This document shows positions 1-9,359 of a DNA stretch of 64,000 nucleotides, in pieces (the stretch's first letter is position 1; every line of letters begins with the position of its first letter). The position numbers were made by a program, and so were the translations under genes. Source of the stretch: Desulfobacterales bacterium (GTDB taxonomy: Bacteria; Desulfobacterota; Desulfobacteria; Desulfobacterales; JAAELO01). The stretch spans positions 23,167 to 87,166 of the forward strand of contig JAAELO010000575.1 of the NCBI GenBank assembly GCA_024226555.1. Reading direction: 5' to 3'. The notes beneath the pieces were generated by a model. The model did not search any database. It had not been told where the DNA came from and was given only the letters and a program-made list of their open reading frames with translations.

Positions 1-204
1 TTTCAGGGTAGGCAAAATATCAAGACCGCTTCCATCCGGAAGACCAACATCAAGTAGTATCAGGTCAAAATCGCACTGTTCAACAATTCCCAATCCATCT
101 TTTATTGTGGGTTCAGAGAAGAACTCATGACCCAGGCGCGTAATTATTCTTTTAATGGAGTAGCAAAAATCTTCGTCATCATCTATTGCTAAAATCTTAA
201 CCAT
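1..204 (-). CDS. Response regulator receiver domain (partial, C-terminus beyond window)
   Basis: The reading frame runs from an ATG at 204 off the left edge, giving 68 residues. It begins MVKILAIDDDEDFCYSIKR, with the acidic pocket at D8-D10 and the phospho-acceptor D52 in LILLDVGLPDGSG, which is the typical CheY-like fold. This N-terminus is common in NtrC-type sigma-54 response regulators, but the output domain lies outside the window. The start is 3 bases past the stop of the hybrid histidine kinase, and the AAAGGA ribosome site lies in the kinase's last codons, so the two genes are co-transcribed and very likely form a cognate pair. Confidence 0.85.
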   Translation of the reverse strand, partial: MVKILAIDDDEDFCYSIKRIITRLGHEFFSEPTIKDGLGIVEQCDFDLILLDVGLPDGSGLDILPTLK

Positions 205-207
205 TAT

Positions 208-2343
208 CTATCCTTTGTTTCTTAAATCCAAAACTCTTCTTATGATGATACTCATCGGTTTTATCTCATATGGTTTCGAAACATACTCATCTATTAAACC
301 CTCAATATCATGTTCTATATCAAGAAATATGTCATCCTTTTTATTAAAAAAACCGCTACACATAATAATTGGAATATTTGGTCTTATTTCACGTATGTCA
401 TGGGCAAGCTCAACTCCAGACTTTCCAGGCATAATTCTGTCTGTGATAATCAAATCAAATTTACCTGGATTATTTTTAAAAATATTGAGAGCAACAGTGC
501 TTGATTTTTGAGCTTCAACTTCATAACCAAGCCGCCTGAGCATTTTTAAACCGGAATAATTCATATCCTCATCATCATCCACAAATAAAATTCTCTCATC
601 TCCATTTAATACTTCCGAATCGAGTTCATACTCTTCCTCAAAAGGATCAACAACCCTGAAGCAAGGAAGGAAAACATGGAAAGTACTTCCCTTTGATAAT
701 TCACTTTCTGCCGTTATTATTCCCTTATGCCTTTTAATTATAACATCACTCATGGCAAGACCAAGACCTGTACCACCATTGTTAATATTGGTTGTATAAA
801 AAGGATCAAACATTCTTTCGATCACATAATCATCCATGCCACAACCGGTGTCTGAAACAGAGAGATGAAGATACTCACCTTTTGGCAAGTCATTAATTTT
901 GTTTATGGATAGATCAATGCTTTTTAGCGTTATCGTTAAGACACCAGATTTACTACTCATAGCATTTTCAGCATTTAAAAGAAGGTTCATTATAACCTGA
1001 TGAAGCTGGGTTGCATCTGCTTGGATATAATCAAGCTTAGGTGCTATGTTAAGCTTAATCTCAATATTTTTTGGTTTAAAAATTTTAAATAGATCCAGAC
1101 ACTCAAGGATTATCTTATTAAGTTTTACTGGTTTTCTTTTTGTGTTCCTGCTTCTGCTATACTCAAGTATCTGTTTAACAAGTTTCTTACCCCTAATAGC
1201 GGCCTTTAAAATATGTTTCAGATCCTCATGGGCTGGGTTTTCTTCTGAAACATCTTCAATAGCCATTTCACTGCATGTGGTTATTGCACCAAGAATATTA
1301 TTAAAATCATGTGCGATTCCTCCGGCAAAAGTTCCTATTGCTTCCATTTTTCTTACTTTCTGAAGCCTTGTTTCGAGGCTTTTCTCTCTTTTTTCCGCTT
1401 CATCCGTCATCTTCAAAAATGGGGTTACAGATATTTTTGCAAAGAGCCATGAAATTATTGAAACTATCAAAACTGTATAGAGAAAAACAAGGTACATAAA
1501 TCTTTCGAAATTACTGAGGGTTTTATAGACCTCCTCTTTCTCCTGCTCTAGTATCAGACTCCAATCAAGATCATTCTTTTTTAATGAGCCAATTTTTCTG
1601 TGACCATTTGCATATTCAAACTCTAAAAAATTTTTTGTTCTATTTTTATTAAGCTTTATAAAAGGATGATCACTTAAATTTTTCTCTTCTAAAACATATT
1701 TTTCCTCGGGATGTGCAATTATTTTATTCTTCTCATCAAGTAGAAAAGCAAAACCGGATTTTCCATTTTTCCATGTAACAACATTTCGTGAAATTGTGTC
1801 TGTTGTCATCGCAGCGGCAATAACTCCTGTAAACCTCCCATCTCTGAATATCGGCAGGGCAAGGACCAGAGCCGGTTTTAAAGAGGTTTTCCCCACCAAG
1901 GTCTGCCAGGCAAGATTTTTCCCACTCTTAATCTCTTTAAAATAATCTCTGTCGGAATAGTTCTTTAAAGCTTCATCATCACTTCTTGCCAGATTGACGC
2001 CATCTTTATCTATAGTAAAAACAAGATATATCCATGGATATTCATTCTGTATCGTTTTTAATATTTCAGTCTGTTTCTCTTTATCCATAGATATTATGGA
2101 TGATTGTTTCGATGCGGTTCTAAGTACCCGAACGTTCGTATCTATCCACCCATCAATATTTTCTAACAGAGCGTCTGTTGTTTCAGTCATCAGAATTTCT
2201 GTGTCCTGCTTAATTCTGCTTATGATCTCAGAATAGATAGAAAAGAAGAAAGCGCTGAGTGGACCAAGACTAATAATAAGCATCAGTATCAGAATTTTTG
2301 GATATAGCCCAAGGTTGGGTTTAAGACTTTTTTTATCACTCAT
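208..2343 (-). CDS. Membrane-bound hybrid sensor histidine kinase (dCache-HisKA-HATPase-REC)
   Basis: This 711-residue protein has a transmembrane segment at about 17-37, an extracytoplasmic Cache-like sensor at about 40-280 (DRDYFKEIKSGK and LALPIFRDGRFTGVIA are typical), and a second transmembrane segment at about 282-302. The HisKA domain carries H345 in GGIAHDFNNILG. The HATPase has its N box around N457, DTGCG at 498-502 and GTGLGLA at 524-530. A C-terminal receiver has D635 in IITDRIMPG. It should sense a small extracytoplasmic ligand (unknown), autophosphorylate and pass phosphate through its own receiver or to the adjacent response regulator at 1-204. HAMP is not evident. The family call is firm; the ligand is unknown. 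Confidence 0.93.
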   Translation of the reverse strand: MSDKKSLKPNLGLYPKILILMLIISLGPLSAFFFSIYSEIISRIKQDTEILMTETTDALLENIDGWIDTNVRVLRTASKQSSIISMDKEKQTEILKTIQNEYPWIYLVFTIDKDGVNLARSDDEALKNYSDRDYFKEIKSGKNLAWQTLVGKTSLKPALVLALPIFRDGRFTGVIAAAMTTDTISRNVVTWKNGKSGFAFLLDEKNKIIAHPEEKYVLEEKNLSDHPFIKLNKNRTKNFLEFEYANGHRKIGSLKKNDLDWSLILEQEKEEVYKTLSNFERFMYLVFLYTVLIVSIISWLFAKISVTPFLKMTDEAEKREKSLETRLQKVRKMEAIGTFAGGIAHDFNNILGAITTCSEMAIEDVSEENPAHEDLKHILKAAIRGKKLVKQILEYSRSRNTKRKPVKLNKIILECLDLFKIFKPKNIEIKLNIAPKLDYIQADATQLHQVIMNLLLNAENAMSSKSGVLTITLKSIDLSINKINDLPKGEYLHLSVSDTGCGMDDYVIERMFDPFYTTNINNGGTGLGLAMSDVIIKRHKGIITAESELSKGSTFHVFLPCFRVVDPFEEEYELDSEVLNGDERILFVDDDEDMNYSGLKMLRRLGYEVEAQKSSTVALNIFKNNPGKFDLIITDRIMPGKSGVELAHDIREIRPNIPIIMCSGFFNKKDDIFLDIEHDIEGLIDEYVSKPYEIKPMSIIIRRVLDLRNKG

Positions 2344-2543
2344 ATAAATTTTGAACTACCTCTATTGAGTTAACTATACAATTTACAAAGGATTATAGTT
2401 TACCTTTGTTCATTCTTCAATAAATGAAATTCATAATAAAAATGAACAAAATCTATGATAAAGAAGAAAAATTAATCAGGTAGCTTCAAAAAAAATGGCA
2501 AAAACTTAACTATTCAATATTTTATAAAGATGGAAAAGAATAA

Positions 2544-2562
2544 CCCCCAATACATTAGGGGG
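2544..2562 (-). terminator. Possible terminator hairpin after the DUF2059 gene
   Basis: CCCCC and GGGGG arms enclose a 9-base loop, 14 bases beyond the stop of the minus-strand DUF2059 gene. On that strand the stem is followed by TTATTCTTTTCC, a moderate U-rich tract. Confidence 0.5.
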
Positions 2563-2575
2563 CATGGAGTAAATT

Positions 2576-3100
2576 CTACTTATTCTTATATTTCATAGTT
2601 ACTGTTTGTAATTCTATTAGCAATTGTTGTAATTCAACCATTAGCTTTTTATCCATGTTTCCCATAAGTTGTTTAGTCCATTCTGGTGTTATAGAAATGT
2701 TAGCTTTTGTAAATTTCTTTCCAGCTGGCGATTTATAAAAAGCTACTATTGTATCAATATCTTTCGCATCCAGTTTTTTTGAAATTAAATCAAGATATGA
2801 GTTTATAGCTTTTTCTTCATTAATAAGCTTACCTATATTCTGCATATATTTAACAAAAACAGTATCTAAATCTTTTTGTAGTTCTGGTGAAATGTTTTTA
2901 AAAGATGCCAAAAGTTGTTGAGAATATTGCTGGGCTAACTTTTGCCCCTGTTCATTGAGAGCTATTTTCTGCTGATTAATTTGCTCATACATTCCTGTAT
3001 ATTTTGCAAGCTCTATTAACTTGTCTCTATTCGGTTGTTTTGCAAAAGCACTATTTAAAAATGTGAATACTAATAACACTGCCAATACCCTGTACTTCAT
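2576..3100 (-). CDS. Secreted DUF2059-family protein
   Basis: This 174-residue protein starts with a clear signal peptide (residues 1-20, ending SAFA). The mature part is helical and lysine-rich, with the DUF2059 hallmark FYKSPAGKKF at about 123-132. The family is periplasmic and of unknown function. The start is supported by GGGAG five bases upstream of the ATG. It stands alone between the histidine kinase and the adenylate cyclase, both on the same strand, with gaps of over 200 bases on each side, so it is probably monocistronic. Confidence 0.8.
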   Translation of the reverse strand: MKYRVLAVLLVFTFLNSAFAKQPNRDKLIELAKYTGMYEQINQQKIALNEQGQKLAQQYSQQLLASFKNISPELQKDLDTVFVKYMQNIGKLINEEKAINSYLDLISKKLDAKDIDTIVAFYKSPAGKKFTKANISITPEWTKQLMGNMDKKLMVELQQLLIELQTVTMKYKNK

Positions 3101-3441
3101 ATTTTCTCCCTTTTCTAATTTTATTTATTTTTTTAACCGATAAAATAAAAAGAGTATTATAGCAAGGTAAATCAGTTGACCCTTTTGAATATATAAAATT
3201 ACTAAGAAAAATCAGAAAAATTACATTATTTGGATGGTTTTGATGACGAGGTCTTATTTCCAATTGTTTAAATAAACCAAATTCGAAGAACTGTAAAACT
3301 ATATTGTTATTGGCAAAGTAAAAAACTTCATTTGCAAGGCGTTAGCATCCAATAAGACGTGAGACGTACGTTTTTTAGTACTTCGAACGTATGATTGGAT
3401 GCTACAACACAGCAAATGGAGGAATTTTACAAAGCCACTCA
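3101..3441. other. Intergenic region with a fold-back sequence
   Basis: I see no gene here. The right half (about 3328-3425) is a long imperfect palindrome: CATTTGCAAGGCGTTAGCATCCAATA on the left is mirrored by TTGGATGCTACAACACAGCAAATG on the right, around a centre containing GACGTACG and TACTTCGAAC. The centre resembles the diverged element at 19890-20103, so both probably belong to one fold-back repeat family. Confidence 0.5.
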
Positions 3442-5685
3442 CTATTTTGTTTGCATTGAGTATATCCCCTCCCAATCGTCTGGTGGATTTTCTTTATAAT
3501 CAGCACACCTTTTCATAAATGTTTTAGACGGACCATCATCAGGAAGAAATGCCAGAACTTTGTTAAAAAGATCATCGGCGGAAGAAAAATCACCTTCTCT
3601 GTATTTTTCAATAGCTTCTTTAAATACTCGCAATCCATCCATCACATCCTTACTTAGATTTTTCTTATAGCCTATTATTTCATATATGGTGATGGATTCT
3701 GTCTTACCAACAACCAAAACTTTATCAATTTCACGAACCACTATATCGTCAGCAAGTCTTTCACGGGTTGTTTCACCAATTAAACTGTAAATACCATATA
3801 TTTTATTTACTCCCTCAAGTCTTGCAGCCGTATTTACAGTATCTCCCATCATAGTATAATCCATTCTACTGGCAGATCCCATATTCCCAACAACAGCCAG
3901 GCCTGTACACAGACCAATTCTCATCTTAAGCTCATCCCGACCCTCTTTTTTCCAAACAGCTCTTTTCTCAACAAGCTTCATCTGCATATCTATACTTGCC
4001 CGTACAGCCGTATCGGCCTGATTTTCAAGGTCATTTGGTGCACCGAAAAAAGCTATTATCGCATCACCTTCAAATTTATCCACAGTACCTTTATGGTGAA
4101 GAATGATATCTGTCATATCTGTCAGAAACTCATTTAACAGATCAACCAACTCCGTTGCTGTGAGTTTTTCAGATATCTTTGTAAAACCTTCCACATCAGA
4201 GAAGAATGCTGTTATCTCCCTTTGCTGCCCTCCAAGTTCAAGCTTCTCTGGTTGATCCAAAAGCTGTTTTACAACCGATGGAGCAAGATACGTTGCAAAA
4301 GCACCTTTAATAAAACGTTTCTGTCCCTCTTCAATAAAGTATTTATACCCTACAATGGAAACATATGTAAGAATCATAGTAAAAACAGGATAAACAATAT
4401 TTAAAATCATTCCTGTGGATGAGAAGATATACTGACAAAAAACAATGTGACCTGTTAACATAACAATTGCTGCAAATGCACCCGCTGTTGATCCTGAAAA
4501 CGCGAGTATAATACCAAGAACAATACAACCAAAGACCATTGCAGCTATATCAAACCATGCAGCCCACTCAGGTCGGTACATATAATCCTTTGAAAGCACA
4601 CTGTCCACAACATTTGCATGGATCTCAAGACCCGGAAAATTGTTCTCAAATGGTGTTATCCTCAAATCATACACACCAACTGCAGTAACACCAATTAGTA
4701 AAATTTTATCTTTGAGAGATCCTGGTTTAATCCTATCCCTTAAAATATCAGTCGCTGAAATATGTTCAAAGGTTTTGGAAGGCCCTCTGTAATTGATCAT
4801 AATTCTTCCGAATTCATCAGTTGGTATTAAATCTGCCCCTAACCTTACCTCTTCCACACCATAATTTTCAGTAATCATTACCTGAATGTTTTGATCTTTG
4901 TATGCTTTTAGAATCATTAGTGATAGTGGTGCATAAAGAGATTTCTCATTTTCAATAATAGAAGGAAGTTTTCTAACAGCACCATCCTGATCAACAAACA
5001 TGTTAAAAAAGCCGGAATATTGAGTTGCTTTGGATACGGATGGAATATTTGCTTCAGGAAAAGGACTGGTAATAAATGAAAAAGTTCGGGCTTTTTCAGA
5101 ATCATATCTTACATTCCATATTTTTGATCCTATCACATTTTTTTTTTGTATTAATTTCTGTTCTTTTGATAAATGACCTGAGTTATCTTCACCAAAGTGG
5201 AAAAAATAGCCAGACACCACTTTTGTTTTCGATTTTCTTATGGATTCACTTAAAATAGTATCACTATCAGCCTCTTTAATTATATTATCAACATAATCAA
5301 TAAGATCAGGATCTTTTCTTTTACTATACTCCATTCTTCTTTTTATTATTTCAGCAGTTTTTACTGCAATTTTTGCATCAGGATCAAAGAAACCAATATC
5401 AAAACCCAGTACCTTAGCACCACCATCTGATATTTTTGTGATCAGTTTTGCCATTTTTTTTCGATCCCATGGCCAGCGACCTTCAAAATCAATACTCTTT
5501 TCATCAACTGTTACAAGGGCTATATTATTTTTAGGCTTAACAGTACCCCTTGATATAAATCTCAAATCAACTGTTTTTAACTCCATTAAGTTGAAAAAAG
5601 AAATTCCCGGGGGGAAGTAGATAAAAATACCAAAGACAACAACTATAAAGGATATAAAAATAGGTCTGTTCTTACGATTTAACAT
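3442..5685 (-). CDS. CHASE2-domain class III adenylate cyclase
   Basis: This 747-residue membrane protein has an N-terminal transmembrane helix (about 9-25), an extracytoplasmic CHASE2 sensor (about 35-365, with FDIGFFDPDA and GPSKTFEHISATDIL), three closely spaced helices (about 375-450) and a cytosolic class III cyclase domain (about 485-660). Metal-binding D497 and D541, adenine-selecting K537 and D609, and the transition-state pair N618/R622 are all present, so it should be catalytically active and make cAMP rather than cGMP. A short TPR-like tail follows (about 680-735). It is a single gene whose ATG is preceded by AAAGG. The sensed signal is unknown. Confidence 0.92.
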   Translation of the reverse strand: MLNRKNRPIFISFIVVVFGIFIYFPPGISFFNLMELKTVDLRFISRGTVKPKNNIALVTVDEKSIDFEGRWPWDRKKMAKLITKISDGGAKVLGFDIGFFDPDAKIAVKTAEIIKRRMEYSKRKDPDLIDYVDNIIKEADSDTILSESIRKSKTKVVSGYFFHFGEDNSGHLSKEQKLIQKKNVIGSKIWNVRYDSEKARTFSFITSPFPEANIPSVSKATQYSGFFNMFVDQDGAVRKLPSIIENEKSLYAPLSLMILKAYKDQNIQVMITENYGVEEVRLGADLIPTDEFGRIMINYRGPSKTFEHISATDILRDRIKPGSLKDKILLIGVTAVGVYDLRITPFENNFPGLEIHANVVDSVLSKDYMYRPEWAAWFDIAAMVFGCIVLGIILAFSGSTAGAFAAIVMLTGHIVFCQYIFSSTGMILNIVYPVFTMILTYVSIVGYKYFIEEGQKRFIKGAFATYLAPSVVKQLLDQPEKLELGGQQREITAFFSDVEGFTKISEKLTATELVDLLNEFLTDMTDIILHHKGTVDKFEGDAIIAFFGAPNDLENQADTAVRASIDMQMKLVEKRAVWKKEGRDELKMRIGLCTGLAVVGNMGSASRMDYTMMGDTVNTAARLEGVNKIYGIYSLIGETTRERLADDIVVREIDKVLVVGKTESITIYEIIGYKKNLSKDVMDGLRVFKEAIEKYREGDFSSADDLFNKVLAFLPDDGPSKTFMKRCADYKENPPDDWEGIYSMQTK

Positions 5686-5958
5686 AATTTAACCTTTGGT
5701 TTTTGGTTCAATATATAAACAAAAAATAGTTTAGGTTGTATATATTGTAGTGGATTTGCAAATTTTTATCGATTAATAATGCTGCTGGTGTTATTAATAT
5801 TTATAGTGTAAGTATGGGTTTAAGTCAATCCAGTTGATTTTTTCTAAGAAAAATCGACTCAGATATATTTTCAGAATGAAAATTATAACGATTTGATTTA
5901 TTTTTTAACTTATAGATTTAATCAGCAAAACCAGCTCGGGAGAAAATCAAAAACATTC
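5686..5958. other. Divergent promoter region
   Basis: This is the AT-rich gap between the divergently transcribed adenylate cyclase and mlaE. The frame upstream of mlaE is open back to a TTG at 5893, but I judge the ATG at 5959 the better start. No operator or riboswitch is recognisable. Confidence 0.4.
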
Positions 5959-6747
5959 ATGCTACGGGTCATAAACTTTATAGCCGGATCAATTGGTCGA
6001 AAAACCATCTATCAGGTTGAACATATTCTAAACCTTATGGCTTTTACCATAAAAATTATAACCCAGACAGTACATGCCCCTAAAGAGGGAAGACGGCTTG
6101 TAAACCTGGCTATTATTGAGCAGATATATTTTACCTATGTACAGGCGTTATGGATTATAATTCCTGTATCATTAATAATTGGAACATCAATAATAGTTCA
6201 AGCATGCCTTATTCAGCAGGACCTTGGGAAAATAATTATATTCCTTATCATAAGAGAGGTTGGCCCAATGGTTACTGCACTTGTTGTAATATTAAGGTCT
6301 GCAACTGCTGTAGCTGTGGAAATTGGATATATGAAGGTCAGAGGAGAGATGGAAGCTATAGAGATGGCTGGAATAGATCCACTAAGACTGATATGTTTTC
6401 CAAGACTTGTTGGCATAACCTCAGCAGTGGTTTTTCTCTTTATCGTATTTGATTTTGTTGCAATAATGGGTGGCTATGTTCTGGTGCAGATATTTACAGA
6501 TCTTCCTGTGGGTACCTTAATGAACTCACTGACTCAAGCAATCGGTATGACAGACATTATCGTCGGCCTCACTAAAGCACTGCTTTTTGGAATCATAATA
6601 ACCATGGTATCTCTCTATAACGGTTTTATAATTGAAAAAAAAATTACATCTGTTGCCGTTGGAACTTCAAAAGCATCTTTAGAGTGCTTTCTCTATATCC
6701 TTATGGTTAATATTACTATTTCATCTGTTTTTTATTTAATCAGGTAG
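5959..6747 (+). CDS. mlaE: MlaE-type ABC transporter permease
   Basis: This is a 262-residue integral membrane protein of the MlaE/YrbE family, the inner-membrane permease of MCE lipid transporters that move phospholipid between inner and outer membrane. Family signatures are the N-terminal FIAGSIGRKTI, the interfacial-helix region, and REVGPMVTALVVILRSATAVAVEIGYMKVRGEMEAI in the core (about 115-150). The frame is open upstream to a TTG at 5893, but the ATG at 5959, with GGGAGAAAA upstream, places the start where MlaE proteins usually begin. It leads a compact operon with a degenerate MlaF-like gene 5 bases downstream and mlaD after that. Confidence 0.9.
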   Translation: MLRVINFIAGSIGRKTIYQVEHILNLMAFTIKIITQTVHAPKEGRRLVNLAIIEQIYFTYVQALWIIIPVSLIIGTSIIVQACLIQQDLGKIIIFLIIREVGPMVTALVVILRSATAVAVEIGYMKVRGEMEAIEMAGIDPLRLICFPRLVGITSAVVFLFIVFDFVAIMGGYVLVQIFTDLPVGTLMNSLTQAIGMTDIIVGLTKALLFGIIITMVSLYNGFIIEKKITSVAVGTSKASLECFLYILMVNITISSVFYLIR

Positions 6748-6752
6748 GATTT

Positions 6753-7424
6753 ATGGAAATTGCAAATCTAAACAACATCTCATTTAGCCCTGAAAAATCA
6801 AGCAATGGTCTGATTAATGCTAATCTTAAAATTGCAGATGATGACATTATCAGTATAAAAACAGATGAAAGAGAGGATGCATATCTTCTCCTAAAAGGAC
6901 TTGCAACTTTATCTTATCCAACAGAGGGAACATATGAATTATTAAATGAAAAACTTGATTTTTCAGATTATAAAAATCTTCTTTGCGCAAAAAAGAGAAT
7001 TGGATACATTGGCTCAGATGCAACAATGCTGAGCAACAGGAGCATCAGGCAAAATCTCCTTCTATCCGGCCTTTTCTTTAAAAATGATCAATCTCTTGAA
7101 ATTGATGATGAAACAATGGCATTATGTGAGAAGTTTGGTATTGTTGATGTTCTTGATAAAAGACCCTATGAGCTTAATCACTTTCATCTCCATGTTTCGC
7201 TTTCTGTCAGAGAGATAATGAAAAGACCAAAACTATTACTAATGGAAAGGCCGGAAGATTTTATAGGCTATGAATACATAAGCATGTTTGCTGAAGATAT
7301 ATATGATGTTTTTTTAAAAGATTCAGCAATAGTATTTTTTTCGGCAAGTAAATACGTTCGCGATACTTTCAAAGAAAGCGAGATAGAAATTCAACAGGGA
7401 AAATTATTTCAGGATTTAGAATAA
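6753..7424 (+). CDS. Degenerate MlaF-like ABC ATPase domain protein (nucleotide-binding motifs lost)
   Basis: This 223-residue protein sits where mlaF is expected, between mlaE and mlaD, and keeps the ABC-ATPase length and pattern. Every catalytic motif is eroded. The P-loop position reads IKTDEREDAYLLLKGL (about 35-50) with no GxxGxGKS/T. The signature region (about 141-155) reads LNHFHLHVSLSVREI instead of LSGGMRQRVALAR. Walker B ends LLLMERPED (about 161-169), lacking the Asp-Glu pair. The switch histidine is replaced in FFSASK. The frame is intact with a good ribosome site (AGGTAGGA), so it looks like a maintained non-hydrolysing subunit, not a decaying gene. An active ATPase may be encoded elsewhere. 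Confidence 0.75.
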   Translation: MEIANLNNISFSPEKSSNGLINANLKIADDDIISIKTDEREDAYLLLKGLATLSYPTEGTYELLNEKLDFSDYKNLLCAKKRIGYIGSDATMLSNRSIRQNLLLSGLFFKNDQSLEIDDETMALCEKFGIVDVLDKRPYELNHFHLHVSLSVREIMKRPKLLLMERPEDFIGYEYISMFAEDIYDVFLKDSAIVFFSASKYVRDTFKESEIEIQQGKLFQDLE

Positions 7425-7428
7425 AAAA

Positions 7429-8355
7429 ATGCAACTTACTTTTGATAAAAGAGAGAAAATTGTCGGTTTCTTCGTTATAAGTATTATTATACTTCTTTTA
7501 ACCACAATTGTTTTTGTTGGACGCGGAAAAAACTGGTTTAAAAAGAACATAACTTACTATGCCATATTCGATGAGAGTTATAACCTTCAGGAACAAGCTG
7601 CTGTTAAGCTCCATAATACAGATATAGGGCAGGTTGATGATATCTCTATTGTTAATGACAAAGTTCGTGTAAAACTAAAGATACTTGAAGATTATGCCTC
7701 AAGAATCAGAGTGGATACAATCGTAACAGTAGAAAGTCCGACATTAATAGGATCGGAGTTTATTTCAGTAAAAACAGGTCGAAAAGATACTGAACTTATT
7801 CCTCCTGAAGGGACTATTAAATCCCAGGCAAAACAATCAATCAGTGATATGCTTGCCCAGTTTGAATTAGAAAAAACAGCAAAACTTGTTTCTAAAACGG
7901 TTGAAAATCTTTATGAAATTACAAATGAATTAAAAAAACCAAAAGGCTCATTATTTGGGGCAATTGATAATTTAGAGAAAGTTATTGCAGGTCTTGAAAA
8001 GGGTCAGGGTACACTGGGAAGCCTTCTTAAATCCAAAGAACTTATAGAATCAGTACAATCAAAAATTGAAGATATCGGTAAAATAGTAAAAAACGTTGAA
8101 GGTGCAACTCCTGAGACAGTAAAGCAACTTCAGATAAGTCTGAAACAGATCGAAAGAATCCTTGCTAACATCGAAAAGGGAAGCCTTGATGTTCCTGATA
8201 TCACCCAAAAAACAAAAGTGACAATAGATAGTATTGACGGTGGTCTAAAAAATATAGACAAAGTCGTAAAATCGGTTCAGAAAAACCGTTTCATCAGGGG
8301 AAATATACCAAAAGGCCCTGAAGGAAAAGAGGTCGATTCGGAATTACGTAACTGA
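7429..8355 (+). CDS. mlaD: MlaD-family MCE substrate-binding protein
   Basis: This 308-residue protein has one N-terminal transmembrane anchor (about 11-28) and an MCE domain (about 38-118: YYAIFDESYNLQEQAAVKL, then VESPTLIGSEFISVKTG). A long helical tail (about 140-300) carries glycine-rich hinges such as LEKGQGTLGSLLKSKE. MlaD proteins form periplasmic hexamers that bind lipid for the MlaE permease. It lies 4 bases after the MlaF-like gene, ending the operon. The extended helical tail is usual in MCE proteins of this type and could form a coiled coil or barrel. Confidence 0.9.
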   Translation: MQLTFDKREKIVGFFVISIIILLLTTIVFVGRGKNWFKKNITYYAIFDESYNLQEQAAVKLHNTDIGQVDDISIVNDKVRVKLKILEDYASRIRVDTIVTVESPTLIGSEFISVKTGRKDTELIPPEGTIKSQAKQSISDMLAQFELEKTAKLVSKTVENLYEITNELKKPKGSLFGAIDNLEKVIAGLEKGQGTLGSLLKSKELIESVQSKIEDIGKIVKNVEGATPETVKQLQISLKQIERILANIEKGSLDVPDITQKTKVTIDSIDGGLKNIDKVVKSVQKNRFIRGNIPKGPEGKEVDSELRN

Positions 8356-8359
8356 TTTT

Positions 8360-8842
8360 TTATTTAAGAAATCTCTGGATAATAAAATCTGCGATACCTT
8401 CAATTTCATCAAGACCAAAGATGGGTACCTCAAAGTTATGGTCTGAATCAGTTACCATGGCAACCAGGTTTTCATCATCACAAAGGGGGGTCTTGTGAAT
8501 ATCTTTTCTAAAGATCTCAATTTTAGGTTTACTCTCTCTTTTAAATCCTTCACAAATAATAATGTCCATATCACTAAGATAATGTTCGAGGTCACTTAAG
8601 CTTTCATTATCATCATCTTTAATCATGGCAATTTTACCCGGGGATGAGACAAGTACTGTTTCAGCACCTGCTTTTTTATGCAGATAACTGTCTTTCCCTT
8701 CATGATCCATATCAAAACCATGGTGAGCATGTTTAATGGTTCCAATACGATACCCTCTTTTTTTGATCTCGGGTATTAAACGCATCAAAAGAGTTGTTTT
8801 TCCTGAGTTGGATTTTCCAACAATTGTTACTAATGGTGTCAT
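8360..8842 (-). CDS. mobB: MobB, molybdopterin-guanine dinucleotide biosynthesis adaptor
   Basis: This 160-residue P-loop protein has Walker A at 9-16 (GKSNSGKT), GTIKHAHHGFDMDHEGKDSYLHKKAGA at about 35-61 (a hallmark of MobB) and CEGFKRESKPKIE at about 98-110. MobB binds GTP and assists MobA in adding GMP to molybdopterin, implying molybdo- or tungsto-enzymes in this organism. It converges with mlaD, only 4 bases apart. A 131-bp fold-back repeat begins 24 bases upstream of its start codon, so its promoter must lie within or beyond that repeat. Confidence 0.92.
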   Translation of the reverse strand: MTPLVTIVGKSNSGKTTLLMRLIPEIKKRGYRIGTIKHAHHGFDMDHEGKDSYLHKKAGAETVLVSSPGKIAMIKDDDNESLSDLEHYLSDMDIIICEGFKRESKPKIEIFRKDIHKTPLCDDENLVAMVTDSDHNFEVPIFGLDEIEGIADFIIQRFLK

Positions 8843-8866
8843 ATTAAACCTGTTTTATTTTTTTAT

Positions 8867-8997
8867 AGGGAATCTCTAATAACCGCCTTTAAAAGAACTA
8901 CTGCGTTATTACGAAAAAAAAACTGTTGTAAAAACGATTCGTTATTTTTTCTAACGCCTTGTATTTCAATTAAAATTCTAATTATTAGAGGTTCCCT
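8867..8997. repeat. 131-bp fold-back repeat, family A (copy 1)
   Basis: The ends are inverted repeats: AGGGAATCTCTAATAA on the left and the complement of AGGGAACCTCTAATAA on the right. The interior is also self-complementary: an ACTACTGCGTT-containing arm and a CTTGTATTTCAATTAAAA arm around a poly-A/T centre. Copies 15682-15812, 31244-31375, 47112-47248 and 61243-61375 share ends and core. There is no coding capacity, so it looks like a MITE-like non-autonomous element. Confidence 0.85.
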
Positions 8998-9359
8998 ATA
9001 GTTGTCTTTTGCTTAATTACTGCGTTTTTCTTCAAACCATATCTCTCGAAATATAAAACCATATTCCTGCGAGATATAATTTTCGAAGGCCTTGTAATTA
9101 AAACAAAAAATCCTAACCATAAATACTTGATCTATTTACATATTCCGAAATTTGTTTAATAACAAACCTATAACAGTGTCATTCCCGAGAAAAAAATCCC
9201 AAAATTTATTTTTAGGCTTTTCTGAGTCGGGAATCTCATATTTAAAGGAAAAATCCTTAAGCAATATAGCTACATTAATTAAATGTTTCATTAAAGAAAA
9301 AAAGTATGCTAATTAAACTTTTCTTTTACGTGGAATATTATGAAAGATTGTAGGGTTTT
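8998..9359. other. Intergenic region upstream of the shikimate-kinase-like gene
   Basis: I see no gene. The region holds a GTCATTCCCGAGA-type palindrome (9178-9238) and AT-rich DNA before the start at 9360. The stretch 9004-9120 weakly echoes the family-A core (CTGCGTTTTTC and CTTGTAATTAAAA). Confidence 0.4.
9178..9238. repeat. REP-like palindrome, family B (copy 1)
   Basis: GTCATTCCCGAGA at the left pairs with GAGTCGGGAATC at the right across an AT-rich middle. Related copies lie at 39421-39472 and 52091-52150, with a mini hairpin at 46227-46249. Such GTCATTCCCG...CGGGAAT palindromes are common intergenic repeats in proteobacteria. Confidence 0.65.
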
